The notes: generated from the letters alone by a model not told the origin. 64,000 nucleotides of DNA from Platycnemis pennipes (GCA_933228895.1 OW121858.1:28791859-28855858), one strand, 5' to 3'. Positions 1 to 11,339 are shown, counted from the stretch's first letter. Made by a program: numbers and translations.

Positions 1-151
1 GATAGAACCTGTTCTAAATTGCCATCCAAAAGCATGAAACCAAACAATCAAATACATTTAAAAAAGCAAGCATCTCAGAACGTAGGGAAAATTACGTTTA
101 GGAGTGTAGCATTGTAGCTGGACTCCGATATTCTTTGAATCATTGTTTGAA

Positions 152-475
152 TTAGATCATTCTTTGAAATATGTTTACATGCCTTTTCTTCATGGAAATA
201 CACTGCCTTGTATTAGTATCATGACGCTGTATGCTTTCTTCAACTTTACTAAGCAACAGCATAAACATAACCTCACTCTTTCTCATGAAGTTCCTAAAGT
301 ATTCTGGATCGTCTACCACTACACCTTCTTCTCTTCTTACCAGCCAAGGCCGAGTCCACCATTGTCTTCGCTTTCCTTTCTTACTCATTTCCAATTTCAA
401 CAATCCAACGCAACCTATTCCCACGGCTAAAATTGCCTCTGATGTGTCACTTCCTCTCTCAGTCATAGCAGCCAC
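152..475 (-). pseudogene. PIF/Harbinger transposase N-terminal fragment
   Basis: The 107-codon minus-strand frame contains WWTRPWLVRREEG followed by DDPEYFRNFMRKS and RHDTNTRQCIS. These match the usual start of HARBI1/ALP1-like proteins (a W-W-x-R-P-W-L basic segment, then an F-R-N-F-x-R-M helix, then the D-T-N-x-R-x-A-I block). Harbinger transposases are DDE nucleases of about 400 residues. Here the similarity stops after the I-S of the last block and no catalytic D, D or E follows, so only the first quarter survives. The likely start is the Met at 475; upstream (475-629) is unassigned flank. No terminal repeats were found. I read it as a dead transposon relic rather than a domesticated HARBI1 gene. 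Confidence 0.6.
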
Positions 476-629
476 TTCAATTGTTTACATTTCAGTCGCC
501 TTTCATTTGTTTCATTTATTTTGGACCAAGAAGTTGCATTGTGGGACCCCATTTTCATTTGATCCAAATACTTGGATTAAACGTGTTGGACCAAACAATT
601 TGATGGAAATTTGACCCCGGGACATCGGC

Positions 630-1595
630 TAAAGGAGGTTCCACCGAATTATGAAGTAGATGTCATTTTTGTGAAAATTTCAGGACACAATTTATTGGCC
701 CATCTATCGATTGGCAATAAAATAATGAGGCATTTCCATCATATATATATTTGAAGAAAAAAGACATTGAAAATCATCAATTTTATATTACGTGGTTATT
801 GGGCAGAGCATTGCTCTTGCAGTAAAATTTGCAGATTAATAATGTAGAGAGAAATGTCGTTTTGGTGAAAAACTAACAAAAGATGCGCAATTTTACGTAG
901 AATTTAGCATTGTAAAAAAGTGCTCGCCTTAACACACTTGTTTAATTGATTTTTATAAATGTTTGCTTGATAAAAAGCAGAAAAGCCTTAGTTACATGAA
1001 AGTAGTGCTACAGTATGTTGTTATCATTGGCAATGGTACTTGTAATGGAACGTGCTTACGAGCCTGTTTACTAACTTAATGTAGAAATATACCTTACCAA
1101 GGTCCTTTTTATATTTTTTATGCAATTTAAATATTTCATTGGTTATTGACATGGTGTAATTAATGCCAATGCTTCCAAATGGTAGCTGCATCATTGTTGC
1201 AAAACAGTATTCAGAAATATCAACATTAATAAAATTCAAAACAAAGAGTTTTATTTGCATGGAATAGTTTAAAACTAAGCAAGAAAATATTTAACTTATT
1301 TTAGAATACATATGAGTGGGATTGAGCATGTATTCTCGCTTTGTAAATTAAACGTGGCAACAAAGCGTCAGTTAAGTTATGAAGTCAAAATGAATTTAAA
1401 GAGCTTGTAAAAATTAGAATGCTACTGCAACATGCTTTATAATAGTTTCATACTCATACAATTATTGCTTATGCATTATCACCCTATAAATGATTTTCCA
1501 TATAGTTGTTTTTCTGGATCAGTATTTATTCATAAAATAACAAATAGCTCTTTTACAGGATTTTGAATTGAGGAGTCATGGTGGAACCTCCGTAA
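630..1595 (-). mobile_element. MITE family A, copy 1 (about 965 bp)
   Basis: Non-coding element bounded by inverted ends AGGAGGTTCCACC and GGTGGAACCTCC. The same sequence recurs at 22172-23146, 23840-24823 and 40007-40969 in the opposite orientation, with partial copies at 57521-57828 and 58108-58331. It has no meaningful ORF. The family consensus end reads TTAAGGAGGTTCCACC, so a TTAA (piggyBac-like) or TA target duplication is possible. This copy has diverged to CTAA/GTAA at its borders. It is the most diverged of the full-length copies at its termini. Confidence 0.75.
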
Positions 1596-1956
1596 GATAT
1601 TTTTATTTTTGAAATTTTTTTACGTATCTTCTGACCTTATCATTTCTTATAATCTTTCTTAAATATATGAGCCTTTGATTGGATGTACCCTTTAGATAAT
1701 TCAGTTGTCAAGTAATGCATCACAGCTACTCTTTTCTATGCATAATCAAGCTCATTAAAATAGGCTATACTAAATGTCTAGGGGATAATGTCACTGGCTT
1801 AATCAGTTAAGGGATATTTAACGTCATATTAACCCATAGCTTCTCATGCTGTACCATTTTTCCTCTGGTAATGTTGCAGTTTGAGTGTAAGGTTAATAAT
1901 TGAATGTTTTGATTAATAATTTTTTCATTTATAACCTATGTAATTTTGCCTCACAG

Positions 1957-2116
1957 AAAATGCACTTGATGTATACTGGTGGAAAGAACTTGAAAGCAAT
2001 TTCAAATAGATTATTGGGAAAACTTTTTTCCAACGAAATCATTCCCCTGTGCAACTGGACCGGAAAATACCAGAAGATGGCATTGAAGGATCTTCATTTG
2101 GTCAAGATTATTATAG
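1957..2116 (+). CDS. DUF4806-domain gene, penultimate exon
   Basis: This is an internal exon between a good acceptor (a pyrimidine-rich tract ending in CTCACAG) and a donor (ATAG|GTAATT). It opens in phase 0 and leaves one base at the donor. The peptide (KMHLMYTGGKNLKAISNR, then FSNEIIPLCNWTGKYQK, then LKDLHLVKIII) fits DUF4806 (PF16064 as I recall it): a small helix around a leading Gly-Gly/Leu, a W-x-G-x-x-x-K core and a following L-x-L-x-K-x-I-I helix. The next exon at 3368 continues the frame and completes the domain. DUF4806 proteins are common, often multicopy, in arthropods and their function is unknown. Upstream exons were not recognised in the 5' part of the window. Confidence 0.75.
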
Positions 2117-3367
2117 GTAATTGTACTTATTCAAATTATTCTTATTCTGGACTATTTGTTGTATTGCTTTTTATATTTGGCACTGTTTAGTATTCAGGTG
2201 TAGAGTGGCTTGCCCTCTTGTGAGGTAAAATGTTGAATGTTAGAGAATTGCCGTATTAAAGATTACTTTTTGATTTGCCAAATGGTGCATTTTAAATGTA
2301 GTTCAAAAGTATTTGTTTTAAAAATTTTGTACCTTAAGGCAAATATTGTGTGGATTCTCAGGAAAACCTAAGTGGCATTAAATATGTATATAATGTCCAA
2401 TTAACCCTGCTACTGGTTACTTAGTTATTCTTACCTTCCACACAACCTTACAACACACCAATCATAGACAAGACATTTCAATTCAATTAAAAGAACACTG
2501 CTTATCTAATTCACGCACAGATATAATTTTAATTCATTTAAGAGAAATGATTGGGCCCAATTTACAGCATTTGCATAAAATATATATAAATTAACAGATA
2601 TACTCCTGGATAATTTGACAAGATTGGGTGTAAGTTCTTTAAATGTTATACAAAATTTCCCAGCTCCCTTATGCACTTATCATGATCTGGAAACGGTTAT
2701 CGGTGGATGTTCTGGTTAGCCTCCTCTCTGGAAGCCGGGCCGGAGTGTGCCTTCACGTATCTCGTTTACCTCCACACCTTCTCGTCTTCACCTGCACTGC
2801 CATGCCTGCACCCTTCCACCGAGCACCACCCACCTCTTTTCCCCACCTTCACATTCGATTCCCGATCTGCCGGATACGACCGCACTCTTTGATTGTAGGT
2901 ATTACTCTGTCGTTTTTCATAACACCTGTAACTAACCACGCTCGGCTCCCATCATTTTGTCCATTGTTTCGACCATGTGCACTGCCTATTGTTTAGCTGG
3001 GTGTAATGCCAACCCTCTTGTTTTTAACACATACTGCCAATTATTTAGCCGGGTGTAATTACAACCCTCTGGTTTTTTACACGTACTGCCTATTGTTTAG
3101 CCAGGTGTAATGCCAACCCTCTGGTTTTTAATACCTACTGCCTATTGTTTAGCCAGGTGTAATGCCAACCCTCTGGTGTCTAACACATACTGCCTTTCAT
3201 TTAGCCGGGTGTAATGCCAACCCTCTGGTTTTCAACACTTACTGCCTATTGTTTAGCTGGGTGTAATGCCAACCCTTTGGTGTTTAACCCATGGTGTCAC
3301 CGGCTGTAGGTTTAGAACCTTTTTAAAGTGAATACATTTTTAAAGCATAACTGCTTTTTTATTACAG
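2117..3367 (+). other. Intron of the DUF4806 gene
   Basis: 1251 bp between the donor at 2116/2117 and the acceptor at 3367/3368. The two flanking exons splice in frame: G from the first exon plus AA from the second gives Glu. The intron carries a 52-bp minisatellite in its last 390 bases and a C/T-rich segment at about 2700-2900 that creates overlapping spurious ORFs. Nothing else was recognised. Confidence 0.65.
2981..3297 (+). repeat. Minisatellite, 52-bp unit, about 6 copies
   Basis: Units begin at 2981, 3033, 3085, 3137, 3189 and 3241, exactly 52 bp apart. Each starts ACTGCC(T/A)ATT and contains GGTGTAAT(G)CCAACCCT. The units differ by scattered substitutions with no length change, suggesting an old but length-stable array. 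It lies in the DUF4806 intron about 70 bp before the acceptor. Confidence 0.9.
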
Positions 3368-3522
3368 AAATAATACGGCGCAACCGGGAAACAAACAGCT
3401 GCACTGTAAGTGAAATTGAGTCCGCCATAGCAAGCTGGTTTAGATTTGGTAAGGACCGCAATGGGGGACGAAAGAGAAGAGCCATGGACCAGAATGGAGT
3501 GGGAATTCAGTCCCCGGCATAG
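3368..3522 (+). CDS. DUF4806-domain gene, last exon
   Basis: Acceptor CTTTTTTATTACAG is followed by an exon that enters in phase 1, matching the donor phase of the exon ending at 2116. The peptide (E)IIRRNRETNSCTVSEIES then AIASWFRFGKDR is the C-terminal half of DUF4806, with the usual T-x-x-E-I-E-x-A-I-x-x-W-x-R pattern. A basic tail, RKRRAMDQNG, ends at a TAG at 3520-3522. The agreement of splice phase and domain order across a 1.25-kb intron is the main support. A possible polyadenylation signal AATAAA is at 4279-4284, giving a 3' UTR of about 760 nt if used. Confidence 0.75.
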
Positions 3523-4744
3523 AAGGCGACTATTGTGACTATTGATTATTGTGGTTGATGAAGCAAAGGAAATTTTCCTTGAAATGTCTGTAGACAATGA
3601 GCAAATTGTGTCTGTTGAAAGAAGTGTACCATTTTAGTGACGATTGCAACTTGTATATTCATGTTTACTGTTCCCCTTTTAATAGTGAAATACATTATAG
3701 TTTTAGTGACAATTCCTCTGAGTTATATGTCAACTCCTCCCCAGATAGCATAGATGCAATCGTATGCTTTTCATATCTGGATAGTATCCATTGACAAGAA
3801 AGATTCACGTATACCTAGAGTCATTTCGTCAACATATACCATCGATTGACCAACTGGACGAACAAGATATCGACCATGCAAATGTCGTCTACGAATAATA
3901 TACGAAGAGATATGAAAATGCAGGAATACAATATGGTGGCTGCTGCCTAGGTTTCCTATGCTACTTTCAAAAATGTATTGTTGTTGTCTCAATCCGTTGT
4001 AAAAATTACCATTATAATGGTTAAATTAATTAAGGCGATACATCAGATGATTTCCCGAGGGCCATGCAAACCAGCCTTCCTCACTGTTTCACTAAGCAGT
4101 AAATGAACTGCTTGGAGAAATTCACGTAATAATAATATTTATTTGCCAAGCAACAAGTATTATGATATATTGCATATGGTACTTATTAAAATATGCTGAC
4201 AAAAAAAATATATAGAAAATAATTTAACATAGTTGTAAAACAAATACAAATATGTAGTTGGCAAACAAAACAGAGGACAATAAAAGTCATCTCACGTGAC
4301 AGCGTTAAGATCAGTACAAATTACTTTGAGTCTGCGGAGACGGCCAAGCTTTACAGTGTATCCGATATGCCACTCCAGTATTGAAAAGCCTACATAGGTT
4401 TTTATTCACAACAGATCATATTACTAATAAGTTGATAAATTTGAAGAACTGTGATGATTGGAATTCCAAAAACGAATTGGACTAGTCCGTTTTCCATGGT
4501 TCAGCGTTCCATGTGTCGTTCCTGCATGGTAGTCTTCCGCGGTGGACAAAAAATAGATCTCAAGCTGTGTGCCAACCGGATACTCTAGTATCTCGGATAA
4601 GATCTTGTCCGAGACAAAGGAGATGTAGCGTATCTCTTGCAATTATTTATTTAACGTCTCGTCACTTTTGTCTCCATCTTGCCCCAAAGATATATTATTA
4701 CTGTCTGGAGCAATTACTTTAATCTTTTGTTTACTCTTTTCTAG
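3523..4744. other. Intergenic or UTR/intron stretch, no gene seen
   Basis: Probably the 3' UTR of the DUF4806 gene followed by the intron ahead of the zinc-finger exon. Around 4500-4620 a short frame reads MCRSCM..., superficially like the start of a ZAD domain, but it stops within about 30 codons. No recognised repeat family. Confidence 0.4.
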
Positions 4745-5862
4745 AGCAAGAAGTCTTCTTCGACCAAAATTCTTCATTGTTGGACAATATGAACATCACC
4801 TGTGCGAGTGATGCACTGAGAAGGCCACCCAGAATTGCAAGGACAGGATCAAGTGTTGACAGGAAGGTCGGTGTGGGTCTTTCATCGCCCAACGGACAAA
4901 AACTGAATGACATATTGGTTTGTGATAAATGCGGTGCGTCGCTTTGCAGCAAAACCAACCTGTTAACGCACGTAGTGGCTCGCCCAAGCAGTGACAAAGA
5001 CGCAGTAAGTCTCGGTGAAGTGATAGAACAGGACCGCGTCAATGAGGATGGTACCAGGAGTCCTGTTCTCAATGGCGAAGAGGTCTTCGGCACGTGTGGA
5101 AAGAGAAAGAATCACGCCGCCGCGTTCCTCTGCGACAATTGTGGCGCCCGGAAAGTGCACCTCGAAGACTGCAAACGGAAGAAGTCATTCGTTTGTGATC
5201 ATTGCGGTAAAGTTTTTCACACGAAGCGGCGAGTCGCGTTGCATATCAATGCGGTCCACCTCAAACTGAAGCCTTTCCGCTGCGACATCTGCTCCAAGTG
5301 CTTCGCAAGGAAGGACCAGATACAGATACACATGATCATGGCCCACGTGGGCGAGAGGAATATGGAGTGCGCGCAGTGCGGGAAAGCTTTCATGACGGCC
5401 AAGAGCCTGAAGTCGCACGCGATGACGCATTTGGAGAAGCGTCCTTTCCCCTGCCGCTTGTGCCCGAGGTCCTTCCTGTACAGCCACAAACTCAAGTCGC
5501 ACATGGACTCACACCAAGGACGGAAGCACAAATGCGAGTTGTGCGGAAAGGAGTTCAAAGAGGCGGAGCTTTTGCGCCATCACAAGCGCAGGCACACGGA
5601 CGAGAGGCCCCACAAGTGCGGAGAGTGTCCAAAAACGTTCAAGGCACGCGACGACCTCAAGAAGCACTCCGCGGTGCATTCTCGCCTGCGCAACTACTCT
5701 TGCCGCGTGTGTGGGAAGTCGTTCGCTCACAGCGGCACCTTGAGCAATCACATGAGGATCCACGACGGGAAGTTGAATTTCCCATGCCAGCTGTGCCACA
5801 AGAAGTTTCGCACCACGTGGGACTTGAAGAAACACGTGCTCAGGCACGACACCAGGACCTAG
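4745..5862 (+). CDS. C2H2 zinc-finger protein, terminal exon (8 fingers)
   Basis: The exon follows the acceptor TTACTCTTTTCTAG and is open from 4747, so the Met at 4777 need not be the true start; upstream residues read QEVFFDQNSSLLDN. Numbered from that Met (361 aa), eight C2H2 fingers run C140-H161, C169-H190, C198-H218, C226-H246, C253-H273, C281-H301, C309-H329 and C337-H357, joined by linkers of 7 residues (6 between fingers 4 and 5). Before them are two degenerate finger-like motifs (CDKCGASLC near 49 and CDNCG near 120) that lack proper histidines. Such tandem arrays bind DNA in the nucleus; the target cannot be predicted here. The region is GC-richer than its surroundings, typical of constrained exon. 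Codon-anticodon shadows on the other strand are artefacts. The N-terminal partner exon (often a ZAD domain in insects) was not found. Confidence 0.9.
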
Positions 5863-6220
5863 CAGTGCCAAAAAGAAACTGTTCGGGCCAGAGCATAACC
5901 GTGGGAACCACGTGGTGAGCCGCGGCTCAAACACAGTCGAAGATATCCAAGTGTGAGTGTTGTTGAAAGACATTCAACCGTTATATCATCCTTGAAGAAT
6001 CATTTCGCAAAGCACACTGAACTCTGCATCTTAAGAAGAAAGCGCATCTCGTATACGCGGTGTGTATTCAATGGCGTTGAAGAGAAAGCGTCTGAATGGG
6101 AGAGAGATAGAGAAGGTTTAAAATTATTTTAGCTCATTTTGTTCATTTTTTTCGTGGAAATATGGGGGAGATTAGATATCCGGACACACGAATTAAGTTG
6201 AGCTTCCAATTGGCTTTAGT
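5863..6220 (+). other. Probable 3' UTR of the zinc-finger gene
   Basis: Follows the TAG at 5860-5862. No ORF or repeat was recognised before the foldback at 6221. No AATAAA in this stretch; the next one I noticed is near 7843. Confidence 0.35.
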
Positions 6221-6440
6221 GAAAACGTCCGAAGACGGGAATATCTGAATGCCAATTAAAGTAGGGAGATTGTATCTCTGAAACCGGTGTTTCGGTTGAC
6301 TTGGGCAACCATTTAAAGGGAGTACTCCTACCTCACTCTTCCCCTCCCCTTAGATGGTTGCCTAGGTCAACCGAAAAACCGGTTTCATAGATATAATTTC
6401 CCAACTATAATTGGCATTCGGATATTCTGACCTCGGACAT
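6221..6440. repeat. Foldback element, about 85-bp arms
   Basis: 6223-6309 and 6354-6438 are inverted copies at roughly 80% identity around a 45-bp spacer. Both arms include AATGCCAATTA, an AAACCGGT(T/G)TTTCGGTTGAC block and GG(C/T)AACCA. The outer tip GTCCGAAGAC and the AATGCCAA block also occur at the ends of the inverted Penelope-like fragment at 37793-38282, so this may be a solo terminal repeat of that family. Confidence 0.7.
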
Positions 6441-8269
6441 TTTCTCTGGACACATGTTCAGTGAAGATATTTTTGGAATTCGTATGACAAAAATATTCCT
6501 TGCTACCAAAGCACTGGATACAAATAATATTATATTTTGGACATATTTTTCTTATTACTCAAAATATTACGTTAAAAAAGTATGGAATTAATATCTAAGT
6601 GGTATCTGTATCATTTACAATTGTTTAAATACAATTTTAACGTGATTTAAAAAGTTTGTCGACCTTTTATTTGCTCTAAGAGTAAAATTCTTTTCTTTAA
6701 AAGAACGGCATTGCATGAAGAAATGTCTTTTTAGACCGAAATATTGAGGATCAAGCTTCCCTTTCGTTTTGGGTATTTTGTATCGCACACTTACTCTCAT
6801 ATTGACCTCTTTGCCGGTGTTGGCGTATTCAGGTCATTAATAGAGCAGAACAGGACAAATGTATGATCATTCTGTTCTCGTTAATAATCTGAAGAGGTCA
6901 AAATCAGTCAAGTGGTCAATATTAATAATTGTGTCGAATACAATGCAAGTTTGTTTTATTTGTAAGAATGTTGGTATTCTAAGGCATCTTGCCTACTATC
7001 GCTACAATTCCCAGAGGTGGAAGATATTGTTGAAATTTCTTCATTACATTACAAGAATTCATAAAGATCTTTATAAACATATATGTTTTTCAAGAGTGTT
7101 AATGATAAACATTCGGATTATCTTGTTTAGCAATGAGATATCAGATATTACTTCAAAGGTTCAAGTACTGCTTACAGAAAATTTCTCTGAAGATTCTTGG
7201 CTGTATAATTACTAACTGAAAATGCATGACACAGTAATTCACATAAACCACAAGCAGAAAGGGAATTGGAATAGGTTGATCCACGAAATAATCACAGTGC
7301 ACTTTGATTTAAAAAATAATTATGATGGCACATAAATTTCTGTTTTCGTAAATTTAAAAGGAAAGTTGTAAAGAAATATTTTTTCTTTAAAATACACATC
7401 GACATTCTGCATCTTGGTTTTCTATCAAAAACAATATTTTGTAAGCCATATTGTCAGATGTAAATATGATGGCGCATGAGTTTCTGATCTTTTATATTGA
7501 AAAGGAAATCTGATTGTATAGAAACAAACTTTTCCAAAGGATACATATCGATAACCTGCATTTGGTTTTCTATCGCAAACGATATTTTGTAAGGAATAGT
7601 GTAATAACTTCTTTCCTCTGTGATACTAAATATATTCTTTTTTGAAACCAGGTTATTGACTTCCCAACATAAGTAGAACGCATTGGGGAAATTATACTTG
7701 TCACCATTTCTTAATTATTTTAATATATTTCTCCCAATATTGTTTTTAACTCTCAGGTGTTCGTTATCCTGGATATTTTTAATTCGTTTTGATGGCTGTA
7801 TTTATAGTTTATTATTATTGTATCTCTTCTAATTCATATTGAAATAAATTTGTTTTTTGCATGATGTTTTGTCATTGGAATTCATGCCTTCCTGAAGTTA
7901 TCCCATCTCATTAATGAGTGAAATGCAAGTACGCGTACTCCAGTTGGTACGATATGAAACGAGTTGCCTCAAGATGCATCAAGTTAATACGATGTGAAAC
8001 GGACAAGTTGAAAATAGTTAAAAACGACAAGGTTCTAGCTACGAACTGCAAGTTCAAACAAGGTAGAACCAATTACGACGACTTGATTTAACAAGTTAAA
8101 TCCACCCTGGCGAAAATGTTCCGCTTCCTCGACCGGTCACGAAGGGTATACGAACCGGTGATTCGGTTAAAGAAGCGAATCAACGTTTGGTGTACGGTTC
8201 TTTGACTGTTGAAGTAGCGTTCACGAAACGTACGGAAGCGGTCCTCTCCGCTACCGCTTGCTACCACTT
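6441..8269. other. AT-rich stretch without a recognised gene
   Basis: Contains an imperfect tandem duplication of about 146 bp: 7321-7466 and 7467-7600 share TATGATGGC(A/G)CAT, TTTCTATC and ATATTTTGTAAG blocks. It also has an imperfect palindrome near 6795-6925. The 118-codon frame at 6859-7215 has no recognised motif and AT-driven composition. AATAAA at about 7843 could end the zinc-finger transcript. Confidence 0.5.
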
Positions 8270-8491
8270 GGTGTACGTAGAGATGGGTAAATTACCGTAA
8301 TTTTCAATGGGGAACTTGCATGAATTTTTTTTATTTAACAGGCGGACAGAAAATTATTTTCTCGATTCAACAAAGAAAACTGCATGTAAATCTGAGTTTT
8401 CCTTCGCGAGATATTGAATGCTAAATATAGCGACATTTTAAAGCGCGCCGAAAACTCCCTCCCCCCGAAGCCACTGCGAAAGAATCCCCGA

Positions 8492-8499
8492 TGACGTCA
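8492..8499. promoter_or_regulatory. CRE-like palindrome at left end of the ISL2EU-like element
   Basis: TGACGTCA followed by ACAGTGCC. The mirror site at 11665-11672 is followed, on the other strand, by TCTGTGCC, and the short relative at 50132-50912 has the same site at both ends. The position suggests a promoter for the THAP gene. Function is inferred from symmetry only. Confidence 0.5.
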
Positions 8500-8710
8500 A
8501 CAGTGCCGAACAATCGCCCGAAGCAGCTGGGCTAACAGCGCACCAACACGGGTGATTCAAGCGAGCATATTCAACCCACAAATGAGCCCACCACTGATTT
8601 TTAATTGAGTAGGTAATCACTTAATGATATACAGTTGATATTTCTGGTCAATAATGAGTAATATTCAGGCAAGATAGTTTAAATCTCGAAAGTTCATCTT
8701 ACTTTTGCAG

Positions 8711-9755
8711 TGCCCGCTCCATACATCGACCCAACTCCCTAGCATTGTAATTAGCCAGCGAGATGAGTTCGAGGTGTACGTATTGTTTAACACCTGGCTG
8801 TAAAAATACCTCAACCAAGGTGCCTAATAAACTATTTATTAGGTTGCCTACAAACGCAAGAAGGAGAAGCCTGTGGCTAAGACCCCGTTTCCACTACTGA
8901 CATTCTACCACGGTTATTTCAGCCCTCATAACCTACCTGCGTTCCAGTTAGCTACAATGTTACCCTTGTAATCACTGCTTTCGTCACATATAGCGGTTAC
9001 CAGTATTCCAGTTCAAAAGAAAATCGACGATCGTTATAGAAATGCGCAAAGATGGTAGCACATTGTAAGCACTAGTGTGTAAGCACTTGAAGTTTTATTC
9101 AAGAATCTATATTGATTGTTATAATCAAATGTCGTCGGGCTTATCGCGTACGCCCAAGGAGCAAGTCCGTCTCCTCGTGAGCAAAGTTTTTGCAATTCTT
9201 TTGTTCGGTCATTGGTCGGAAAATATAATTAAATTATGTAAACCATAGGTAATAACAACTCTGGAGCATCATTGAGCATAGACAAAAATCAAGTATTAAG
9301 CCAAACAAAGCCACACCAACCACGTTTTCCTAGATGCATATGCCGCGATCCTTCACCGCTATCCGTGATTCAACTGTTTTCCCATAATTCTTACCAGGAT
9401 TTTGACTAACTTGCGTTCCAATTACAAAAAAGACACAACGGTAACCACTATTCCCTGATATAACAAGGGTAACTCAATGCTAGTAGGACTATCTACCATG
9501 GTAGGCGTTTTCGAGCGTTTCCATTACTAGCATTGCGCGGGTAGAGAGTTACCGTCGTAGAAATGTCAGTAGTGGAAACGGGGCCTAAGGGCCATTCGCA
9601 GAAATCCGGGGGATATTTCGAAGAAAACAGTGGGATTCATCTGTGGAGATCATTTCAACGCAAGTATTGAAATCTACTCAAATAAAATGATAAGCCGTCC
9701 AACTAGGGATATGTTGTTAAATATACTACGGATTTACTTGATATTGTTAAAATGA
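8711..9755 (+). pseudogene. THAP-domain transposase start, split by a MITE
   Basis: The acceptor TTACTTTTGCAG (8710) opens an exon with ATG at 8763. The frame reads SRCTYCLTPGCKNTS, FIRLP and SLWLR up to 8880, where a 705-bp MITE interrupts it. After the MITE and one TAA duplication are removed it resumes in frame with AIRRNPGDISKKT and FICGDHF, then stops at 9753-9755. Together these give the THAP signature: C-x4-C (YCLTPGC), F-x-R-x-P, W, and C-x2-H-F. THAP zinc fingers bind the terminal DNA of several transposases. The AVP-box and the catalytic DDE domain are absent, so only the DNA-binding start remains. Exon 1 would be the non-coding segment after the CRE at 8492. Confidence 0.75.
8881..9585. 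mobile_element. PIF/Harbinger-type MITE, 705 bp
   Basis: Ends are G(A/G)CCCCGTTTCCACTACTGA in inverted orientation, about 35 bp with mismatches. The flanking duplication is TAA (8878-8880 and 9586-9588), as expected for Harbinger. It has no ORF of note and interrupts the THAP coding frame. Confidence 0.85.
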
Positions 9756-10007
9756 CTTTTTAACGCGCGAGTTGGCGCCCGGATTGGTGGAATTTTCTCT
9801 GAGCCGGCAAGTTCAGTCTTGTGGGAAAGACTTAAAATTTGCTTGCAAATTTTTGAGTAACCCACATTTCTGAATCGTATTAACCTAAACTAGCGAAGTA
9901 AATTCGCTATCGTGACCGCTCCCATGTTAGAGGATTTGTGTTGTCTCTTGAACATCTGTTGAAACTGATGAAACACATAAAAAAGACTTGAAACTGCCTA
10001 GAAATAT

Positions 10008-10974
10008 GTTGAACTCCGTTGTTCCTAAGGCAGGGGCTTCTGACCCAGTTGAAACCATCCTGAAATCTGTGTTGCTCTCTTTCGAAATGCTGACAGTTGA
10101 TTTTCGATTAATAATGAAATAAAATTTTTGATATTTTGAGGTACATTTATGAAATGAGAGTAGAAAAATGCAAATAACGAATTATCTTGAATGAGAGAAT
10201 TATTATGCTCAAGTGCGTATGCATTTAGTACAGGGACAGGTATGCATATCCATCGTCAGCACCGAGGATCATGTGTTGGCATCTGAGAGGAGCTTCTTCA
10301 CTATCTAAATATAGGTAAATGAGGTGCATTTTAGAAGGATGAATAATTTTAGCAAATTTTATTGTTATGCTTGATATCGATTTGACTTACCTGTACATGA
10401 TGATCCCGTAATCCCTTATCATTTTTTATCTCTTTTCCAAGATAACCGGAATTCAGTCTAATTTCAAAGGATTAAAGTCTACTATGTGATGTGTTAAGTA
10501 ACACATGTAATTATGAAAAACACCCACATTTCGCTTACTAAGTAAAAGTTTCGCTTGATGAGTACTTCCCGAGTTTCTCTTGTGACCAAGGTGGGCTGAT
10601 GATCCTTATCTAATATGTATTACTAAGTACGCTGGTTAGATGCAGAAAATTGATTGATACCTAAAGCATACTGGAGCTTCTTCAGTCTTAAATAATGGAA
10701 ACACCTATAGAAACATTAGCCTTGTGCCTCTTAACACATTATAAGTAATATCGTTATGTACACCATTTGCACATTGATGATTTCTATGTTACAACCAACC
10801 AACCAACAGACATAAACAAGTTAGATCAAGTGAGTTTCAACCAATGATCAAGGCAGTTCCAACGCATTCTGAAAACAGGCCAGTTGAAGACGGTATTTCA
10901 AGAGAGATCTACACAGATTTCAGGATGGTTTCAACAGGGTCAGAAGCCCCTGCCTTAGGAACAATGGAGTTCAA
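10008..10974. repeat. Foldback inside the ISL2EU-like element, about 95-bp arms
   Basis: 10008-10098 and 10880-10974 are inverted copies at about 85-90% identity (both contain GCAGGGGCTTCTGACCC and ACCATCCTGAAATCTGTG), with a 780-bp spacer. No target duplication was found. The 64-codon frame at 10844 is a by-product of the right arm. Confidence 0.75.
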
Positions 10975-11339
10975 CACAGTTCTACTCTATTCTTGTCCCC
11001 CACCTCATAATATGCTAACGAATAATACATTTGCGTAAACTCTAAATCCATCTCCATAAACAATAAATAACGAGGGCAATCTCTAGTGCGCCACAATTTC
11101 CGCAAATACTGACGATGCCACTTTTCATTAATATATTCACTTAATCGTAGATGCTCTCTTACTGCCTATTGTATTAACAAATGCCAAAGGTGGTATCCAG
11201 AGGCAATAATAGCGTTCATACTAAACAATCACACTCATAGACCTTCGGCTAAGAATGTAAACAAGACGCGCTTGTAGATACACTACGAAACACATACTGT
11301 GAATATTAACACACATTTCGCCACTACTTAGGACAAGAA

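Noticed and set aside
1..40. ATAGAACCTGTTCTAA shared with 26505-26525
   Set aside because: Only about 16 bp, partly palindromic; could be chance or a fragment of the same LINE, not enough to call.
2643..2996. Overlapping Pro/His-rich ORFs in the DUF4806 intron
   Set aside because: Arise from a C/T-rich tract; all three frames look alike and none has a motif.
4510..4600. Possible ZAD domain start (MCRSCM...) upstream of the zinc fingers
   Set aside because: Stops after about 30 codons and lacks the second Cys pair of a ZAD.
5185..5973. Long frames overlapping the zinc-finger exon on both strands
   Set aside because: Shadows of the real frame; no zinc fingers, no splice support.
6859..7215. 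118-codon frame
   Set aside because: AT-driven composition, no motif and no splice sites; likely UTR or intergenic.
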